Shown here one piece after another: positions 1-9,644 of a DNA stretch of 35,776 nucleotides. Source of the DNA: Candidatus Woesearchaeota archaeon (lineage in GTDB: Archaea; Nanobdellota; Nanobdellia; Woesearchaeales; GW2011-AR9); assembly GCA_018303265.1 (NCBI GenBank), contig JAGVYN010000013.1:1-35776 (forward strand), read 5' to 3'. The notes beneath the pieces are model-generated. The model ran no database searches. It had not been told where the DNA came from and saw nothing but the letters and a program-made list of their open reading frames with translations. A program made the position numbers and the translations under genes. Position 1 is the stretch's first letter; every line of letters begins with the position of its first letter.

Positions 1-339
1 TATCTGCTCTCCACAAATGAAGCAATTGTGCTACCTCCTGCCTTTGCCGGCGAACTTGCGCAATTTGACCCACGAGTAGGGCATATTACTTCCCACTATG
101 CCGGTTTTTTTGACCCGGGATTTGGCTATTTCCCTGGCAAGGAAGAACAAGGCAACACCGCGACATTAGAAGTTCGTGTTCATAACAAACCAGAGATCAT
201 CCGTGATGGTCAACCGATTGCTGTCCTCCGTGTGGAGCGGATGGCCAATGATCCTTTGTTCTATTATGGTTGTCCGGAACGAAGTTCAAACTATTCTCGA
301 CAAACTGGTGTGCGTTATGGAAAACATTTCAAAGAATAA
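1..339 (+). CDS. dCTP deaminase / dUTPase-like protein, C-terminal part (5' end outside window)
   Basis: Frame 1 is open from base 1 (YLLSTNEAIVLPPAFAGELAQFDPRVGHITSHYAGFFDPGFGYF...TATLEVRVHNKPEIIRDGQPIAVLRVERM); the pattern matches the C-terminal region of dCTP deaminases. The GTG at 28 is probably internal. Confidence 0.8.
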   Translation, partial: YLLSTNEAIVLPPAFAGELAQFDPRVGHITSHYAGFFDPGFGYFPGKEEQGNTATLEVRVHNKPEIIRDGQPIAVLRVERMANDPLFYYGCPERSSNYSRQTGVRYGKHFKE

Positions 340-371
340 AAAAAGAAAAATAAAATAAAAAAAATTCAAAC

Positions 372-1355
372 TTAATTTACATCCTGCAACCCAATATCCA
401 ATACTTCAAAACAGCATTCGCCATCTGGAAGTGCGGGAGCGTCAATCAACTTGGCAACTCTGCTGCCTTTCTTCCCTTTCCGCAAATAAATTCGGAATGT
501 TGACGCATGCGCAACAATATGCCCGCCAATTGCCACCGTGGGATCGCCAAAGAACTGGTCTGGTTTAGCCATGACTTGGTTTGTCACATATACACAGATA
601 TTATGGCTGCTGCCAATTTTAGCGAGTGTATGCATGTGCCGGTTCAATTTCTGTTGTCTCTCTGATAAAGTTCCTCGTCCAATAAACTCGGCCCGGAAAT
701 GTGAGGTCAATGAGTCAACAACGACAAGGCGAACATTTTTCCCTTGTTCCGTGATTAAACTTTCAACTTTCTCTGCCAGCAGCATCTGATGATCAGAGTT
801 GTAGGCACGAGCGACCATGATCCTGTTCAGCGCATCTTCCGGATTGAGTCCAGCCCCTTCCGCTAATCTCTGGATACGTTCCGGACGGAAGGTATTTTCT
901 GTGTCAATGTACACGGCAACCGCATCAGGGTCTTCCTTCAAAGTATTCACGCAAAGGATATGCCCTATTTGTGTTTTCCCAGAACCAAACTCGCCGAAAC
1001 ATTCCGTGATCGCACCGGTTTCAAACCCACCGCCCATCAAGGCATCAAAAGTGGCGGATCCCGTCGAAATTTTAGCGACAATTTCTCTTCTCTTCAGGAC
1101 GTCGGTGCCCGTTTCAAAGCCCATTTTCATACCATCGCGGGCGGCATTGATCATTTTTCGAGCGACCGCTTCCGAAACGCCTGCCGTTTCACAGAGTTCG
1201 CCGATCGTCGCGACGGCAATAGCCATCAAATCACGATATCCTGCCAATTCCAATTTTTCTGCAGTGGCAGCTCCTACGCCAGGTAAATCCTGGATACTGG
1301 GCTGTTTTGCTTTCGTATTGTTTTTTTCCATTTTCAATTCTAATTTTGCTTCCAT
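372..1355 (-). CDS. radA: DNA repair and recombination protein RadA
   Basis: N-terminal HhH (DLPGVGAATAEKLELAGY), Walker A GEFGSGKTQ, Walker B LVVVDSLTSHFRAEF, VTNQVMAKPD, GGHIVAHAST; GAGGT Shine-Dalgarno upstream of ATG. Confidence 0.97.
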   Translation of the reverse strand: MEAKLELKMEKNNTKAKQPSIQDLPGVGAATAEKLELAGYRDLMAIAVATIGELCETAGVSEAVARKMINAARDGMKMGFETGTDVLKRREIVAKISTGSATFDALMGGGFETGAITECFGEFGSGKTQIGHILCVNTLKEDPDAVAVYIDTENTFRPERIQRLAEGAGLNPEDALNRIMVARAYNSDHQMLLAEKVESLITEQGKNVRLVVVDSLTSHFRAEFIGRGTLSERQQKLNRHMHTLAKIGSSHNICVYVTNQVMAKPDQFFGDPTVAIGGHIVAHASTFRIYLRKGKKGSRVAKLIDAPALPDGECCFEVLDIGLQDVN

Positions 1356-1382
1356 TGTATAATACCTCTTTTATTTTAATAT

Positions 1383-1700
1383 TTATGCACTTGCGAATAA
1401 ATCCTGTTCTTTGAAAACAAGGAATTCGTAGGCCTTCTGCAGGACCACATTCGCCTTGGGCAGATCATTCACCCGTAAAGAATTCGTGGACTGCCATCTG
1501 CCATCTTTATCGGTATAACTTCGTTCGATGGAGATGGTTCGATACTCTGCCGCTGCTCCATTGATACCCTGGCCTTTATTCAGCCAAACTGTGGCAGAAA
1601 TGGCGCCGGCACGAAACTTTTTTTCCGGCAAGTTCCCGCTTCCGGTATTTCCATTGTGCGCTTGTGGCGCTAGTTGTGGTGTTTTTTGTTGTGTTTGCAT
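1383..1700 (-). CDS. Conserved small beta-rich protein upstream of radA, function unknown (ssDNA-binding-like fold possible)
   Basis: MQTQQKTPQ...FRAGAISATVWLNKG...YRTISIERSYTDKDGRWQSTNSLRVNDLPKANVVLQKAYEFL. Start moved to ATG at 1700, which has AGAGGTG just upstream. Same strand as radA, 27 nt apart. Confidence 0.75.
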   Translation of the reverse strand: MQTQQKTPQLAPQAHNGNTGSGNLPEKKFRAGAISATVWLNKGQGINGAAAEYRTISIERSYTDKDGRWQSTNSLRVNDLPKANVVLQKAYEFLVFKEQDLFASA

Positions 1701-1908
1701 TGTATGCACCTCTTTCCTTTCGGTTTTTATTTCAAACCGCTTGCAATTATACAAGCGGCGAGGGGCAACTTGGTTTCAAGCTGCAGTAAGCATTATACCA
1801 GAACTCATTTAAATATCTTGACTGAACCTGACCAGTTGACCAGTGGGACAAAAAAGTCATTTGTGAATGGAACATTTAAGCTTATTTTTATTCACTTTAA
1901 CCAAAGCG

Positions 1909-1916
1909 TTTATATG
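1909..1916 (+). promoter_or_regulatory. TATA-box-like element for the TA operon
   Basis: TTTATATG about 24-31 nt upstream of ATG 1940, implying a leaderless transcript. Confidence 0.5.
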
Positions 1917-1918
1917 TT

Positions 1919-1941
1919 ATAGCAACTTATATACTTGCTAT
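1919..1941. promoter_or_regulatory. Inverted repeat ATAGCAA-N9-TTGCTAT overlapping the antitoxin start codon; candidate autoregulatory operator
   Basis: Perfect 7-bp arms at 1919-1925 and 1935-1941 with spacer CTTATATAC. Confidence 0.5.
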
Positions 1942-2158
1942 GGTAACAACAATCCAAGTAAGTGAACAACTGATGGATACCTTGAAAAAGAGGAAACAAT
2001 ATGACAAAGAAAGCTACGAAGAAGTTATTTGGGATTTGGTAGAGGATACGATGGAAGTAAACGAAGAAACAAAAAAAGAAATTGAACAAGCAAGAACAGC
2101 TATCAAATCAGGAAAATTCTATACGCATGAACAGGTCAAAAAGAAACTGGGGTTGTAA
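1940..2158 (+). CDS. Antitoxin of RelB/RHH-like type
   Basis: 72 aa, MVTTIQVSEQLMDTLKKRKQYDKESYEEVIWDLVED..., RHH-like N-terminus; directly upstream of a RelE-like gene with no gap. Confidence 0.8.
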   Translation: MVTTIQVSEQLMDTLKKRKQYDKESYEEVIWDLVEDTMEVNEETKKEIEQARTAIKSGKFYTHEQVKKKLGL

Positions 2159-2410
2159 ATGTACGAGTTGATTTATTCCCCATCTGCATTAAAGCAGTTA
2201 GAGAAACTCGAACACAACATAAAAGAAAGAATTGTTATTGCCCTTGAAAGATTAAGAATCAGACCGGAATCCTGCGATATCAAGAAACTGGTTGGAATGC
2301 AAGGGTACCGATTCAGAGTTGGGGATTATAAGGTTATTTTTGATATGGAAAAAAATAAACTGATTATTCTTGTTCTTCAAATCGGCCATAGAAAGAATAT
2401 TTATGATTAG
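2159..2410 (+). CDS. RelE/ParE-family toxin
   Basis: MYELIYSPSALKQLEKLEHNIKERIVIALERL...LVGMQGYRFRVGDYKVIFDMEKNKLIILVLQIGHRKNIYD; classic RelE pattern. Confidence 0.92.
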   Translation: MYELIYSPSALKQLEKLEHNIKERIVIALERLRIRPESCDIKKLVGMQGYRFRVGDYKVIFDMEKNKLIILVLQIGHRKNIYD

Positions 2411-2471
2411 GGACAAAGCAAAACTCCGCCGCGTCAAGTGATAGAAACATAACATCGGAAGTATCGAGGAA

Positions 2472-2927
2472 TCACCAAAATTGTTTGATAATGACGATAA
2501 TTAACACGATCATAATTATTCCTTCCCAAAAACCGCCTGTTTTAATGGGGCCTCTTATTTTAAATTGGGAGAATGGGTAGAAGAGTTGGACTCCCATGGG
2601 AGTAATCCCATCACCGACAATATGTGCAGTATATCCCAATAGCAAAGCCCAGGCATAATACGTGTTGAAAAAATAACTAATTGCAAAAAAGATGATACCA
2701 TGGAACAACAACGAATGAAAAAATCCTCTGTGCTTGGCAAAAAAGGCAACAATTGAGCCAACAATACCAAACCATTTGTTGATTCTACTATGTTTTTCAT
2801 CGATATCAGGGAGAATGCTGCCGAGCAGAATGAGAAGGAAAAAAAGAATAGTGCTTCCTTCGGAAAAATAATTTCTTAAAAGTAAAAAGAAAAGAATGCC
2901 TAGGAGGATGTGAGTTTTGAAGAGCAT
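2472..2927 (-). CDS. YdjM/DUF457-like membrane-bound metal-dependent hydrolase
   Basis: MLFKTHILLGILFFLL...LPDIDEKHSRINKW...HRGFFHSLLFHG...AHIVGDGITPMGVQLFYPFSQ: conserved His/Asp motifs in a multi-TM protein. Start shortened to ATG at 2927. Confidence 0.8.
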   Translation of the reverse strand: MLFKTHILLGILFFLLLRNYFSEGSTILFFLLILLGSILPDIDEKHSRINKWFGIVGSIVAFFAKHRGFFHSLLFHGIIFFAISYFFNTYYAWALLLGYTAHIVGDGITPMGVQLFYPFSQFKIRGPIKTGGFWEGIIMIVLIIVIIKQFW

Positions 2928-3003
2928 AGAAAAGAGAAGAACAAGAATTGAATTATTAATGTTTTGATGTTTTTCAATCAATAAAGTAGTTTTCAGAAAA
3001 AGA

Positions 3004-3987
3004 TCACTGAACTTTCTCCAATCGTGCCAATTCCTCTTGAGGATTAGCATTCTCTACTATTTGAACATTTAATTCCAAACGCTGGAACATGTCGTTCTTT
3101 TGAACACGGCCTTTCAATTTAAATTGCTCTCCCAACAGATCAGTTTTCACATCCTCAAACAGATTCATGTGATCTTTATACTGCGCTATGGAAGCTTCAT
3201 CTTTTCTCAAAAGGTGATGCGTTTGATTCTTCCAGAAGATGCTGCGGATCGTCCCCGTGCCATCATCAATAACGACGTTGACTACGTATGATAATTCTGG
3301 TTTAATTGTTCCGTGCTCAGCGCAGGTGAACGCCCCTTCATTTTGCTGTGCCCGTTTACGGCATTCTGAACAAAGATAAAAGAACCTCGGATCAAAAACC
3401 TGCACGACTGTTCCCATAATCTCGGCGTTTTCTTCTCCTTGCAATTCCTGAATTGACTTGCGAATGTAACTCATTTCTTTACGTACCGTCTCGATGACCT
3501 CGCCTTGCGGATTAACCTGAAGACTGCCGCGATCGCCAAGATGGATTTCTTTATTGTCTCGATTCTCACGAACATACGCTTCTTTTATCAAAACAATGTC
3601 ATTCTCATTCACAGTTGAAAGTTGTTCAACCTGGTCATTCCACAGCACCACCCGAATTGTTCCTGTTTCATCGCCAAGAATGAATGAGCATACTTTGCCC
3701 AGAGATTCTCCTTTTTGGAAGGTGCGTATGTCAAATTTGCGGACAACTTTTCCTGCCGTGGAAATATTTCTCATCCCGCTGTATAATTCCTTGATCTTGA
3801 GTTTTTGTTGTTGAGAAAATACTTCGATGCCTAACTCATTGGCAATGATGTGGGATGCTCCTTCCTCGCTTATCAGCCCAGAAAGTTCGTTAATTTTATT
3901 CTTAATGCTCCTTTCAAGCTGCTCTGCTGTCACTTTCCCGCTGCAGATAATTTTTTCTTTTAAATCAGATAATGGAATTTTAAACAT
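3004..3987 (-). CDS. Replication protein A / RPA-like ssDNA-binding protein (OB folds plus zinc motif)
   Basis: VRKFDIRTFQKGESLGKVCSFILGDETGTIRVVLWNDQVEQL...; Zn-like motif CSECRKRAQQNEGAFTCAEH; second OB-like segment. ATG 3987 is preceded by AAGGTGA. Confidence 0.88.
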   Translation of the reverse strand: MFKIPLSDLKEKIICSGKVTAEQLERSIKNKINELSGLISEEGASHIIANELGIEVFSQQQKLKIKELYSGMRNISTAGKVVRKFDIRTFQKGESLGKVCSFILGDETGTIRVVLWNDQVEQLSTVNENDIVLIKEAYVRENRDNKEIHLGDRGSLQVNPQGEVIETVRKEMSYIRKSIQELQGEENAEIMGTVVQVFDPRFFYLCSECRKRAQQNEGAFTCAEHGTIKPELSYVVNVVIDDGTGTIRSIFWKNQTHHLLRKDEASIAQYKDHMNLFEDVKTDLLGEQFKLKGRVQKNDMFQRLELNVQIVENANPQEELARLEKVQ

Positions 3988-4085
3988 GAGGCTCACCTTT
4001 TATTTGTTTAAGAAAAGGATATTGGAAGAATATTTATAAGGATTTAGGTAATTAAACATAACAAAAGATGGTAACGGAACAAAGA

Positions 4086-5234
4086 CTACGAATTGAGGAC
4101 AAATTGGCCGATGGATGATTCCTTTCCCTTCTTTATTGCTGTCGCGGAGAAAGCATAATCACCCCCTTCTTCTAAATAAACACTTTCCAGAAGATAAAAT
4201 ATTCGACCATCACAAAGATAGGCTTTTCCCTTTTCTTTCTGTGAACATTGCTCCACAGCCGTACGAATTTCATCCCGCAGGAACGAAACTTTCTCCAAAA
4301 AGCTGCCTGCCGCTTCGAAAATAATAATATCCTCCGCTGAACCGGTGTAGTCCAGCAAACGCAAGTCATTGGTAAAATAAATAGTGTAGCTTTCAGCAGA
4401 CAGGTCATCAGGAAAAGAGATCTCAAAGAGGTTCGTATTGACAACTCCTTTTGCTTCAATATCTTCGATGGGAAACGGTTCCGTGGGAGTGAAGTCAAGA
4501 GTAAATAGGTATAATGCGGGAGAAGACAGTTGGGTTGCAGAACTCACAACGCAAAATGGTATCTGCCGTCCTTCCGAAGGGAATTCTTCCTCATCACAGG
4601 ATGCATATTTCCAACCAGCGTTTCTTGCGCCATCCACGCATTCTTGAAGATTTCTTTTGTTTCGGCACGCTTTAATAAGGCGCTGGGCTTCGGCTGTAAG
4701 TTGATCATACTCAGCAAAAGAATAACCTACGTCAACGCTAAAACCATTTTCAAATGTATACGTGCCGTGGTTCGTTTTTATTGTTTCTGCGCTTCCCTTG
4801 CCGAAAAAGAAGGTGCTGCTGTAGCCGATGTCAGTGAACGTCTTGCCTGCAAGGCGTAAAGCAAGTTTTTCCTGGGCTTGGGTAATGACTGCATTCTTTA
4901 CGTCCGGCAAACACCACTGTTCTTCTTTGTTCCAGAAATTTCGGCCCTTGCTCCTTCCGCACCCTGATGATGTTTCGGGAGGAAAACCGCCATTCGCAGC
5001 CAATTCCACGGCAATTTCCTGACCAATATTTTTGGCTATGATGTCGTTTTTCAACAATACTTTCTGCGCTTCAAAATAACCTTCCTTGAGAAAGGTAACC
5101 ACCCATTCCCCCTTCACGCCCGGAGTTACGCTGCTTTTGATGCTTAACCCTAAAAAGACAATAAGTCCTGCCATGATGAGGAGAACACCCCAATGCAAAA
5201 TTCCCCCGTGCCGATTCATCTTTTGCTTCTTCAT
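4086..5234 (-). CDS. Membrane-anchored extracytoplasmic protein, unknown function
   Basis: Single N-terminal TM (ILHWGVLLIMAGLIVFLGLSI) then a large polar domain; last gene of the surface cluster. Confidence 0.75.
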   Translation of the reverse strand: MKKQKMNRHGGILHWGVLLIMAGLIVFLGLSIKSSVTPGVKGEWVVTFLKEGYFEAQKVLLKNDIIAKNIGQEIAVELAANGGFPPETSSGCGRSKGRNFWNKEEQWCLPDVKNAVITQAQEKLALRLAGKTFTDIGYSSTFFFGKGSAETIKTNHGTYTFENGFSVDVGYSFAEYDQLTAEAQRLIKACRNKRNLQECVDGARNAGWKYASCDEEEFPSEGRQIPFCVVSSATQLSSPALYLFTLDFTPTEPFPIEDIEAKGVVNTNLFEISFPDDLSAESYTIYFTNDLRLLDYTGSAEDIIIFEAAGSFLEKVSFLRDEIRTAVEQCSQKEKGKAYLCDGRIFYLLESVYLEEGGDYAFSATAIKKGKESSIGQFVLNS

Positions 5235-5240
5235 TTTGGA

Positions 5241-5666
5241 CTACCGCAATACTTTTTCCACACACCCTTTCTGTTCTTCCAACCAGACACACCTGTTACC
5301 GGCGATTTTCACTGTATCAGTGAGGCAGTCATTGCTGTCAATGTAATCATGACAAGAAGTGATAACCTTTCCTCCCAATACTTTGCTGTTCTTAATTTTC
5401 TCATTCAAGTCGACTCCTTCCAGGTTCTCTCCTGCCTGCATCTCCATGCGAAGATTGAGCAAGGCTGATTCTATTTGCTTAAAACTTTCAAAATTTTCAG
5501 TGGCCCCTTTTAAAGACCCTTTTGACGCTATGAATAAGAGGATGCCAACAAAGAAGATAAATACAATCGATAAGAGAAGAATCAAAAAGAGATCCTGTTC
5601 ATTGATGCTGGCAGCCTGCGCCTTCTTATTGAAATGAAGCGGTTTCAGGCTTTGTCCTATTTTCAT
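5241..5666 (-). CDS. Small pilin-like membrane-anchored protein with Cys/Trp C-terminus
   Basis: FNKKAQAASINEQDLFLILLLSIVFIFFVGILLFI; C-terminal CHDYIDSNDCLTDTVKIAGNRCVWLEEQKGC; stop overlaps the upstream gene end. Confidence 0.75.
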   Translation of the reverse strand: MKIGQSLKPLHFNKKAQAASINEQDLFLILLLSIVFIFFVGILLFIASKGSLKGATENFESFKQIESALLNLRMEMQAGENLEGVDLNEKIKNSKVLGGKVITSCHDYIDSNDCLTDTVKIAGNRCVWLEEQKGCVEKVLR

Positions 5667-6139
5667 CTGCTCACCTTTTGAACATAGATCACGAGAAGAT
5701 CTTTTTCTACCATACCTTCTCTCTTAACAAGCACTTCTTTGAAAATGGCAAAATCATCTTTGTAAGCATACTTATCGGTAATCGCTTCCTGGCCGCTTTT
5801 TTCCAGTTTCAATCTGAAATTCAACGATTGTATCCCTTGAAGCGCCTCACTCTTGTAGCACGTGCTAAATCCCTCGTTGGTAAACTTGTCAAGGTCAATA
5901 ACACCGGGAACGACCTTTCCCGTAGTTTCATCTTGAAAAGCAAAACATTCAGGGATGGTGGTAAAACGCAAGGAGATGAGTTCTGCTTCCAATCGGGGAG
6001 GAACTTCAATGACGGTATTGATGAACGCCTGAATTGTAAAGCCCAGAATAAACAGCAATACGGTAAAAATCCCTGTAACCACGGTCCAAATGATGATTTC
6101 TGACGTTGCCGTTTGCCCCTTACGATTCATTCTCTGCAC
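5663..6139 (-). CDS. Small pilin-like membrane-anchored protein
   Basis: MNRKGQTATSEIIIWTVVTGIFTVLLFILGFTIQAF then ectodomain; overlaps neighbours at both ends. Confidence 0.8.
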   Translation of the reverse strand: MQRMNRKGQTATSEIIIWTVVTGIFTVLLFILGFTIQAFINTVIEVPPRLEAELISLRFTTIPECFAFQDETTGKVVPGVIDLDKFTNEGFSTCYKSEALQGIQSLNFRLKLEKSGQEAITDKYAYKDDFAIFKEVLVKREGMVEKDLLVIYVQKVSR

Positions 6140-6530
6140 ATCCTCGTAAAATTACTCTCTTTTTTTTCTTTTCTAAACACACGGCTGATTCTTTCTCCGC
6201 GACACCTTCCCCCGTATATCCCTCAGGTAAAAAAAAGGAACGGCGCAGCCATTCCTGTTCCGGCTCTCCTGGCTTAAATAGAATAACACTTGTTGAATCA
6301 AGAACCAAAGAATATTCCGATAAATTACGCGGATACGTGACAACCGCATCACCAGGCAAGGCAGCCAACGTATTGACCATCATCGAAACGTCATCAATGG
6401 ATGTTTGCTTGAAAATAGTATCTTTCTTCGCAAAAGCCATCCCTTTACTGATGGCCAGAAACCCCACCAACAGAACAAACAGTACTTTGATGACAAAAAC
6501 AGGGCTGATGAAAAATCCTTTTCGGTTCAT
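6120..6530 (-). CDS. Small membrane-anchored protein of the surface cluster
   Basis: MNRKGFFISPVFVIKVLFVLLVGFLAI then SIDDVSMMVNTLAALPGDAVVTYPRNLSEYSLVLDS. Confidence 0.78.
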   Translation of the reverse strand: MNRKGFFISPVFVIKVLFVLLVGFLAISKGMAFAKKDTIFKQTSIDDVSMMVNTLAALPGDAVVTYPRNLSEYSLVLDSTSVILFKPGEPEQEWLRRSFFLPEGYTGEGVAEKESAVCLEKKKKRVILRGCAENES

Positions 6531-7183
6531 TGTTGTGGTTTTGGTGATTTAACTGGATGTAATATTGGTTTCTCAGGAATGGTGCAGGGTGGATTTTGAC
6601 AGACGTAAATAACCTTCCCTTTCTTGATCATCTGTACTTCAAAGCGTTTTGTTCTCGTTTCATAGTTTAACCACGTATTAAAATCTATACCATAAATATA
6701 ATAGTTGGGGGAAATTTCAATACATCTCATTTTCGTGGGAGTGACTGTCTTGATCTCTCTCTCTTCACCGCAGAATGTTCCTTCTGTATCTGTTTCTTCA
6801 AGAGTATATTCTTGAACCAAGCAGATACAATCATTACCCCCGCATTTGTCTTGCGGGCCGAGCCAATGTTCTTCAACATCATCAGTAGTACAAAAAATTG
6901 CCTCATTTATATACGAGCTCCAGAAATTTAACACTCGTGTGCCAGGATCAAGAATCAATAAAGATGTTTTTGGCTCTCCTTCCCTTCCTGTTTCCCCTAA
7001 CGTCTGGATATCACTGACAAACTTGTCGAAACTATCTTGGCCTTTTGAGAGTAAACCGACATACTTGACAGAGCAGGAAATAAAGGTAACGAGAATGATA
7101 ATAGCCAAGGCTAAACCAACCAATTCCTGAGCTGATAGAATGAACGCTCTTTTTGTTTTTTTGATTTTTTTTATTGGTTTCAT
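6527..7183 (-). CDS. Small membrane-anchored protein of the surface cluster
   Basis: KKTKRAFILSAQELVGLALAIIILVTFISC plus Cys-containing ectodomain; ATGA-type 4-nt overlap with the next gene. Confidence 0.75.
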   Translation of the reverse strand: MKPIKKIKKTKRAFILSAQELVGLALAIIILVTFISCSVKYVGLLSKGQDSFDKFVSDIQTLGETGREGEPKTSLLILDPGTRVLNFWSSYINEAIFCTTDDVEEHWLGPQDKCGGNDCICLVQEYTLEETDTEGTFCGEEREIKTVTPTKMRCIEISPNYYIYGIDFNTWLNYETRTKRFEVQMIKKGKVIYVCQNPPCTIPEKPILHPVKSPKPQQ

Positions 7184-7259
7184 GTTCCATTGTTTTTATT
7201 ATGTATTTTCATTTTGTCTGAGCCTCTGGGAATTAAACATGCAATACAGAAAATCATTT

Positions 7260-8741
7260 CTAGGACCATTCCCTATTTTTACAGACATATCGTTTATTGT
7301 CAATAACGAGCGGCGCAAGATCATTGGCAACATCACAGCGATGCCAGAAATTCTCTTTGCAAATTAACGAGCCTGATGTTTTTGCTTTCCATTTGTAATC
7401 TTCGTTAGTAAAAACTTCCAGCGCGTCTGCATCTGAATCAGCAAATGTAGATGTAGGAGTTAATTGTTTTTCTGTCCTATAATCAATGACTTCTCCTTGC
7501 TTAAACGCTCCAGCCCCAATATCACTGCGCCCTCCTCCTGTTCCTTCATGTTGTGCAACAAAAATCCAACATTGGCCTTCGGCAGCTACGGTCTGTGGCA
7601 AACTACCACTTACTCCATAATATTTATACTTTTTAGAACGATCCTGCACACATTCTTCAAAACTCCCTTTACCACTTTTCGCGAAAATTTCACATTCCCA
7701 ATCAATAGATCCCCCATCCGTTCCGTCATCATAGACCGCTTCAATTTGAAATTTTTGGAATGATTCGAATGTTCCTTGATTCACCACATCAAGCAGGATA
7801 AAATACTCATTATTATCTTCCTGCGGTTCTGCAAGTTTCTCGGTGGAATCAACATGAATTTTAAGATAGCATTCGCTGTGGCCAGGGTTATCACAAAGAT
7901 CTGCTTCACTGCCCAACTGCAGATATACTTTAGGCGTTATTTCTTCATCGATGCCCAATCCCGTTGTGTATTCAATATTAATTTTAAACTTCGAAAGATC
8001 AATGAAAGCAGAAGGATCTTTCCATATGTTCTCTAAATCTGAACTGGAAACGTCGGAGGGGTCGATTTCATACAACTTCTTTTTAACACAATTTTTTTGA
8101 AGGATATCGCAGACAGAGACTGTTGTGGTAAATGAATGTGAGATGGCCTTTGGCCCTTTATTTTTAATGGTGGGAGCCACTTCAATCCATTGAAATACCT
8201 TGCCGTTAAAATCAAAAAAATATTTTTCTAACCCTTTTGATGCTCCTTCGGCTTGAAGATTGGCGTCAAGAACAGCGAGATCGCTTTCGACTTCAATTCC
8301 CTCTGGTTTAGCTTGCACGGGCGCGAGGGTTTCTTTTGCTTCCTGGCATTTTGTTTTATATTTCACATCGCAATCTTCCTTCTTCTTGGCATCGCATTTC
8401 TCAACAAACGTTCCCGGATTTTTCTCGGAAGGATATTGCAAACACGTCTTGCGGTCATTTTCCGCTTCATTGGGATCGGTAAGTGTTTTGGGACAGCCTA
8501 AGAATGCCGTGGAGGTATGTCCTTCCCCCTTGGTTGAGATGCATGGGCACTTATCCAATTTATTAAAAACGCCGTCAGAATCGCAATCTTCACTGTATGC
8601 TTTTGCTTCCGCACCGATACCTTCTATCCCTAACTTAATTTTTGAAAGAGCGGGACCGCCATATGCTAGTAAAAGAAGAACGCCGAGGATAAGGGAGATA
8701 ATTATTGAAATCATCTTGCCACTGACCCCTTTTTTGTTCAT
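7260..8741 (-). CDS. Membrane-anchored extracytoplasmic protein with TSP3-like Asp/Cys segment
   Basis: MNKKGVSGKMISIIISLILGVLLLLAYGGPAL; EDCDSDGVFNKLDKCPC; 493 aa. Confidence 0.8.
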   Translation of the reverse strand: MNKKGVSGKMISIIISLILGVLLLLAYGGPALSKIKLGIEGIGAEAKAYSEDCDSDGVFNKLDKCPCISTKGEGHTSTAFLGCPKTLTDPNEAENDRKTCLQYPSEKNPGTFVEKCDAKKKEDCDVKYKTKCQEAKETLAPVQAKPEGIEVESDLAVLDANLQAEGASKGLEKYFFDFNGKVFQWIEVAPTIKNKGPKAISHSFTTTVSVCDILQKNCVKKKLYEIDPSDVSSSDLENIWKDPSAFIDLSKFKINIEYTTGLGIDEEITPKVYLQLGSEADLCDNPGHSECYLKIHVDSTEKLAEPQEDNNEYFILLDVVNQGTFESFQKFQIEAVYDDGTDGGSIDWECEIFAKSGKGSFEECVQDRSKKYKYYGVSGSLPQTVAAEGQCWIFVAQHEGTGGGRSDIGAGAFKQGEVIDYRTEKQLTPTSTFADSDADALEVFTNEDYKWKAKTSGSLICKENFWHRCDVANDLAPLVIDNKRYVCKNREWS

Positions 8742-8830
8742 CGTAATAACACCTATCTTTTTTTCTCCGTTTTCTTGTTATCCAGACTTATTATTTCTTG
8801 TACCTATAAACTTTCTTGTATGTATAAACC

Positions 8831-9634
8831 TTACGATTCGAGGCCTTGCGTAAAACAACCGCCGGCTTCAGCAGAGGCTAAGTTGTCAATTCCGATGGTG
8901 CTCACGGGACGTTCTTTATCATTGTAAAAATCGGTTTTGCTGAAAGCCGTATTTACTCCCCATATAATTCCCACAGGCGGGAGCAGCACTCTCACTGCCG
9001 TCTTCCCTGCCGTCACCCATGTCGAATCCTCTTTCTGTCTGGACAAATAAGTTACGGCATAAATATGTCCTGGCTCAAGAGTGTCTAAGATGGCAAGGTA
9101 TCCCTGTCCGCCATAACCTTGGATATAATCGAGATATTTCATCCCTTTTATCTTATGATGATCCTTTTCAACCATGTAATCAAACATTTCTTTGGCAGGA
9201 ATCTCTCCTTCTTCGATCGCCCGCGGTAAGGTTACAGTATAGCAAAGGAAACATTTGTTTGGACCAAGACCAAATAAAGTAGAAACCCTTTCTGGAGGAA
9301 GTACATCATCGTGCCGGCCTTCATTAAACATTGCCCAGCAGTTGGCCATCAAATGTGCAAGCTGGCCTTTAATCTCTTCACGGCTCCCACCGATTTCCTC
9401 ATCCTGCGTCTGGCAGAGGAGCGGGCCCCAGTTTAAATCCGTAACCCCTATATCTATAGCCGTAGATGTGCGCGCAATAACACTGGCGCGGCAGATACTT
9501 TCCACAGATTTATCTTCCGCCTCGGCAAAAAAAACATATAAGAACCCTCCGACGGCTAAAAAGCTCATAACCACACCTATCAGTAAGACGAGTTGGCTGA
9601 CAATCCCTTTTTTATCTTTCTTTCGGAGGAACAT
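8831..9634 (-). CDS. Membrane-anchored extracytoplasmic protein, pilin-like N-terminus
   Basis: FLRKKDKKGIVSQLVLLIGVVMSFLAVGGFLYVFF. Confidence 0.75.
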   Translation of the reverse strand: MFLRKKDKKGIVSQLVLLIGVVMSFLAVGGFLYVFFAEAEDKSVESICRASVIARTSTAIDIGVTDLNWGPLLCQTQDEEIGGSREEIKGQLAHLMANCWAMFNEGRHDDVLPPERVSTLFGLGPNKCFLCYTVTLPRAIEEGEIPAKEMFDYMVEKDHHKIKGMKYLDYIQGYGGQGYLAILDTLEPGHIYAVTYLSRQKEDSTWVTAGKTAVRVLLPPVGIIWGVNTAFSKTDFYNDKERPVSTIGIDNLASAEAGGCFTQGLES

Positions 9635-9644
9635 GGTTTGTCTC

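Noticed and set aside
817-1362. 181-aa plus-strand ORF (and 960-1286)
   Set aside because: Antisense to the clear radA gene; no recognisable protein features.
8260-8853. 197-aa plus-strand ORF
   Set aside because: Antisense shadow of the 493-aa surface gene.
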